Part shown: one piece after another, positions 58,730 through 64,000 of the stretch | How the letters are laid out: each line of letters opens with the position of its first letter | Numbering within the stretch: the stretch's first letter is position 1 | NCBI GenBank assembly: GCA_012295225.1 | Contig: WMKK01000016.1 | Coordinates: forward strand, 188,037-252,036 | Origin: Ostreococcus mediterraneus | Lineage: Eukaryota > Chlorophyta > Mamiellophyceae > Mamiellales > Bathycoccaceae | Direction: 5' to 3' | Length of the DNA stretch: 64,000 bases | Program-made: the position numbers and the translations under genes | Notes under the pieces: generated by a model | Databases searched by the model: none | Told to the model about the DNA's origin: nothing | Seen by the model: only the letters and a program-made list of their open reading frames with translations

Positions 58730-59440
58730 TTACGGCGAGTCCAAACGGCGACCGGTCGCGGCATTCACACGCTCCACGCTTGCCACTAAATGTGCTAAAC
58801 CTATACCAAACTCTGCTGACATGGACTCATCGGCGGCTTCGCCTCGACTTCCGTCGTTGGACACCGAGTCTCGCTGAGCTCGCCGTCTCGTCGGTGTGGG
58901 CGTCATCTCCAGCCCTTGCCTCGGTATCGGCACCTCGAACTCATCAATCATCATATCCACCGAAAGAACTGCATCTCCCAATCCAACAACTCGACGGGTC
59001 TCTTTCAACTTGTTTTGAAATTTCCGTGCCGTCGCCGCAGCGGCGACAACTTTGTCCCTCGACGCCGCGAGTTGCTCACCAAGAACCCGCGCTCGTTCCA
59101 CCGCCTCGTCTCGATCGCGCTCGACATCACCACGCAATTGTCGTTCAATCTCCAACGCGCGCTCAGCCGCAGCAACGCGTCGTTCGAGCGCCTCAACCTT
59201 GAAGTGCGACTCTAGGCACTTGTCAACCAACTTGGCAATCTTCGCCTTGTCCACAGAACACAAATTCGCAATCGTATGCGCGTTACCATCGTCCTCGCGC
59301 GCCACTAATGGCGCGTTCGATGTCTTGGTCGCGATTTTAGGCGTCAGCGGCGTCGCCGCCGCCGCTCGAAGCACGTCTGTGCCGCCATACATTTCTGCGC
59401 CATCGTTCATGGCTTTTGAAACTTGAAACTGCTCACCCAC
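58730..59440 (-). CDS. Coiled-coil protein of unknown function
   Basis: A 236-residue protein, not recognised. A short N-terminal region with LTPKIATKTSNAPL is followed by a coiled coil from about 65 to 150 (DKAKIAKLVDKCLESHF, ALERRVAAAERALEIER, VERDRDEAVERARVLGEQLA) and then VDMMIDEFEVPIPRQGLEM and a Thr-Pro rich stretch (TPTPTRRRAQ) that could be phosphorylated by proline-directed kinases. It is convergent with the kinesin-14 gene. Composition and heptads support a real gene. Confidence 0.6.
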   Translation of the reverse strand: MGEQFQVSKAMNDGAEMYGGTDVLRAAAATPLTPKIATKTSNAPLVAREDDGNAHTIANLCSVDKAKIAKLVDKCLESHFKVEALERRVAAAERALEIERQLRGDVERDRDEAVERARVLGEQLAASRDKVVAAAATARKFQNKLKETRRVVGLGDAVLSVDMMIDEFEVPIPRQGLEMTPTPTRRRAQRDSVSNDGSRGEAADESMSAEFGIGLAHLVASVERVNAATGRRLDSP

Positions 59441-59680
59441 AATGCTCGCGCTCGCCGACGTCGAGCGCGTCTCACGCGATGCGCGCGCACTCGAACACGT
59501 GCGTTACGTCGTTCTGTGCGCTCGGCGCATGCGCGGCGACCGCTCGCGCGGGGTTTTGACGTCAAATTGTGATTTGGGTGCGCATCGTCGCACGACGAAA
59601 AGCACACCAGAGGAAACAACGCGCGCCATACGCGCACGCGGTCGCACAGCGCGACGAGACGCAACAGCGGCACGTCGGCG

Positions 59681-60670
59681 ATGGCATTCACGACGTCACG
59701 CGTGCCCGCGGCGAGCGCGAGCGCGCGCGGCGCGTCTAGTGCGGCGCGCCGCCGGGTCACGCGCGCGAGGAACCCCAGTGCGGCGGTGTCGGGCTGGCGC
59801 TCGTTGTCGGTGACTCGCGACGCGCGCGCGCACGCCGCGAGCGCACAGCGACCGTCGGTGAATGATAGTGTCGATTACGAGGATTTAAGCGATCGGTTGA
59901 AGCTGGATAACGTGCGACAGTCGCTGATTCGTCAAGAGGACTCTATCATCTTTGCGTTGATTGAGCGCGCGCAGTACAAGCTGAACAAGGCGATTTATTC
60001 TGCGAATGCCGTACCAGTGCCTTGCTTTGCGCCGAATGGTGATCGAGCGAGCATGTTAGAGTTTATGCTCCGAGAGGTGGAGCAGTCGCATGGGAAAATT
60101 CGAAGGTACACGTCGCCGGATGAGCACGCGTTTTATCCTGAGTCATTGCCGCCGTTGGTTATCCCGCCGATTGCGTTCAAGGATGTGCTGCATCCGTGCG
60201 CGGAGAGCATTAATATTAATGACCGTATTATGTCAATGTACATTGACAACTTACTCCCGGAGATGTGTGAGGCTGGGGATGACAACAACTACGGTAGCGC
60301 GAGCTTGTGCGATTTGTCGTGCTTGCAAACAATTTCACGACGAATTCACTATGGTAAATACGTGGCCGAATCAAAGTTTATGGCGCAGCCGGACGAGTAC
60401 ACGGCGTTAATCAAAGCACAGGACGCTGACGGGTTGATGGCATTGCTGACGAACCAAGCGGTGGAGGATCGTGTCGTGCGCCGTGTGGTGAACAAGGCGG
60501 CTGTGTACGGGAGCGACATCAGCGAAGCCTTGCCCGACTCTTTAGCCTTGCCAGTGGGCACAGATGCTTTAAAGGTGGCTCCTGAACAAGTTGGTGACCT
60601 GTACTATCGTTGGATCATGCCCATGACTAAGGATGTACAAGTGCAATACTTGTTAAGACGCTTGGACTGA
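59681..60670 (+). CDS. Chorismate mutase, plastid (eukaryotic AroQ type)
   Basis: Converts chorismate to prephenate in phenylalanine and tyrosine synthesis. It has 329 residues: a Ser/Ala/Arg-rich transit peptide (MAFTTSRVPAASASARGASS...) of about 60 residues, then LKLDNVRQSLIRQEDSIIFALIERAQY, the start of plant and yeast AroQ mutases, with SMLEFMLREVEQSHGKIRRYTSPDEHAF, NDRIMSMYIDNLLPEMC, YGSASLCDLSCLQTISRRIHYGKYVAESKF and VEDRVVRRVVNKAAVYG. Active-site Arg and Lys sit in RQ(E) and RRIHYGK. Its regulatory mode cannot be judged from sequence alone. Confidence 0.94.
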   Translation: MAFTTSRVPAASASARGASSAARRRVTRARNPSAAVSGWRSLSVTRDARAHAASAQRPSVNDSVDYEDLSDRLKLDNVRQSLIRQEDSIIFALIERAQYKLNKAIYSANAVPVPCFAPNGDRASMLEFMLREVEQSHGKIRRYTSPDEHAFYPESLPPLVIPPIAFKDVLHPCAESININDRIMSMYIDNLLPEMCEAGDDNNYGSASLCDLSCLQTISRRIHYGKYVAESKFMAQPDEYTALIKAQDADGLMALLTNQAVEDRVVRRVVNKAAVYGSDISEALPDSLALPVGTDALKVAPEQVGDLYYRWIMPMTKDVQVQYLLRRLD

Positions 60671-60808
60671 GAAGAATTGTTCACAACCCCATACGCAGAC
60701 GCCGCCGACGATAATATATACCACTTAGACACACACACATTGAGAAGGTTTTCTGTTTTGGTTTGTTATTTTACACACGAAAATCTTAAATTCTACACGC
60801 ACTTCACG

Positions 60809-62764
<1,956 letters not shown>

Positions 62765-64000
62765 ATGGGGTCTGGGGGTGAAGGGAAACGTGAGACGCAC
62801 GCGGTGTACGCGGCGCACGCGGGGCAGAGGAGCGCGCGCGGGGCGAACGTGAACGTCGAGGACGCGAAGGATGGCGAGGCGCGCGGGAACGAACGCGACG
62901 GGATGAGAGCGGCGGCGTATGGCGCGACGGGGGCGAATGTGATGATGGCGACGACGATGCCAAAGGTAAATCAGGAGTGCGCGGCGAACGCGCAGTATTC
63001 GCGCAAGGAAAAGTCGCTGGGGGTGTTGTGTGAAAACTTTTTATCTCTGTACGGGCAAGGACAGGAGGAGTTGATTAGCTTGGATGAAACCGCCACAAAG
63101 CTTGGAGTTGAGCGGCGGCGGATTTATGATATTGCGAATGTACTGGAGTCTATAGATGTTGTCGAGCGTCGCGCGAAGAATCAGTACGTGTGGCACGGAG
63201 TGCGTCATTTATCAGAGAGTTTAAAGCGCCTGAAGGAGGCGGGATTGAAGGAGTTTGGCGCAGATTTCGCCGGCGACGATGGCTTGTCGACGAACCCGTT
63301 ATCTACGTATTCGATTGAAGGTTCGGATGATGGTAAGGTCGATGATGATTCTGATCGCAGTTCGCCGACGACCACGACGACGAATACGACGAATACGACG
63401 AATACGACTTCGGCCGCCGCCACACACAAGTCTGCCGCCAAGGCGTTTGCTGGTCAAGGGAGATTCGCCGTTCCAGATTGGAACTACGACAGCAGACGCG
63501 AGAAGAGTCTTGGTTTATTGTCTCAAAAGTTTGTGCAGCTCTTCTTGGCGTCCAAGACGAACGTTGTAAGCTTGGATACGGCTGCTAAGATTCTTCTTGG
63601 TGACTACGCGGATGACGCCAAGCTGAAAACCAAGATTCGCCGTTTGTACGATATCGCCAACATTCTCTGTTCTCTTCATTTGATTGAAAAAATTCATCTC
63701 ATGGAGTCGAGAAAGCCTGCGTTCCTTTGGTTGTGCCGTGAAAATACAGCCGCCGAGGTCATCGCTCGAGGAGGTGGTCTCGAGTGGTTTAGCAAAGCGG
63801 AGGCGACGCAAAAGCTACACAACGAGGCGACGCAACTCTTAGCCAAGCACAAGCAAGCGCTGACAGAAAAGCATAATGGGCAAGCGCAGCAGAAGCACAT
63901 GGAGCAGCTACAACATGGATCGAAGTCCACTTCGTCGTCCAAGAAGGCCGTACGTCGCCGTACGTCGCCGGTGGAGAATACCAACGGGAACGACGCCAAG
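62765..64000 (+). CDS. Atypical E2F (DEL/E2F7-8 type) transcription factor, 3' end outside window
   Basis: The first 412 codons are open and run past the window end. Two E2F-type winged-helix DNA-binding domains are present: [15 protein letters not shown]...[22 protein letters not shown] (about 80-145), and [16 protein letters not shown]...[21 protein letters not shown] (about 235-320), each with the RR(I/L)YDIAN signature. Two tandem domains without a dimerisation region define the atypical DEL/E2F7-8 class, which binds E2F sites without a DP partner and represses cell-cycle or endocycle genes. A Thr/Asn repeat (TTTTTNTTNTTNT) separates the domains. ATG 62765 begins a Gly/Ala-rich lead. Confidence 0.93.
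   Translation, partial: MGSGGEGKRETHAVYAAHAGQRSARGANVNVEDAKDGEARGNERDGMRAAAYGATGANVMMATTMPKVNQECAANAQYSRKEKSLGVLCENFLSLYGQGQEELISLDETATKLGVERRRIYDIANVLESIDVVERRAKNQYVWHGVRHLSESLKRLKEAGLKEFGADFAGDDGLSTNPLSTYSIEGSDDGKVDDDSDRSSPTTTTTNTTNTTNTTSAAATHKSAAKAFAGQGRFAVPDWNYDSRREKSLGLLSQKFVQLFLASKTNVVSLDTAAKILLGDYADDAKLKTKIRRLYDIANILCSLHLIEKIHLMESRKPAFLWLCRENTAAEVIARGGGLEWFSKAEATQKLHNEATQLLAKHKQALTEKHNGQAQQKHMEQLQHGSKSTSSSKKAVRRRTSPVENTNGNDAK

Overview
The window looks like nuclear DNA from a picoplanktonic green alga of the Mamiellophyceae, most like Ostreococcus. The evidence is a GC-rich and extremely compact genome (gene spacing often 40 to 250 bp), mostly single-exon genes with the occasional short GT-AG intron near the 5' end, GC-rich simple repeats, and a gene set mixing eukaryotic machinery with plastid proteins (VIPP1, a FLU-like protein, FtsHi, ArgJ, chorismate mutase, an Mbb1/HCF107-like protein). 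There are no operons, ribosomal RNAs, CRISPR arrays or clear mobile elements. I annotate 41 protein genes. Two run off the window: a CWC25 homologue at the left end and an atypical E2F at the right end. Assembly gaps are an 80-N run at 34426-34505 and one ambiguous base at 56645.

Layout. 1-7.2 kb: CWC25, a three-exon B-box protein, Rab5, a two-exon Med10, DGAT2 and CCT2. 7.6-16.3 kb: an intact tyrosine recombinase, an F-box protein, threonine aldolase, a RuBisCO-like protein fused to a cupin, DCP2 and an ACC-synthase-like aminotransferase. 16.5-25 kb: a tricorn-type protease, LSm7, a small membrane protein, ArgJ, a RUS/DUF647 protein and another small membrane protein. 25-38.5 kb: a catalytically degenerate aldo-keto reductase, a FLU-like protein, VIPP1, TCF25/Rqc1, a proteolytically dead FtsH with a long repeat tail, an RluA pseudouridine synthase with a zinc finger, and a double-length mitochondrial carrier. 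38.5-53.5 kb: an Mbb1/HCF107-like helical-repeat protein, a small membrane protein, glucosidase II alpha, eIF2B delta, a HIT-like protein of unknown role, an aromatic amino acid permease homologue, an SR/RanBP2-zinc-finger protein, a YciO/YrdC-domain protein, a G-patch protein and ISCA. 53.9-64 kb: a long kinesin-14, a coiled-coil protein, chorismate mutase, DIM1 and an atypical E2F.

Most striking is the gene at 11351-13591. It joins a form-IV RuBisCO-like protein of the Rhodospirillum rubrum type to a C-terminal cupin. In R. rubrum, separate proteins of these two kinds carry methylthioadenosine-derived methylthioribulose-1-phosphate to methylthioxylulose-5-phosphate and on to deoxyxylulose-5-phosphate, an isoprenoid precursor. 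One polypeptide here may therefore hold consecutive steps of a sulfur-salvage-to-isoprenoid shunt in a eukaryote. Other notable items are a six-repeat mitochondrial carrier, a tyrosine recombinase with every catalytic residue present, a eukaryotic tricorn protease, an AKR with a broken catalytic tetrad, a 45-bp duplication spanning the stop codon of the SR gene, and strong hairpins in gene spacers.
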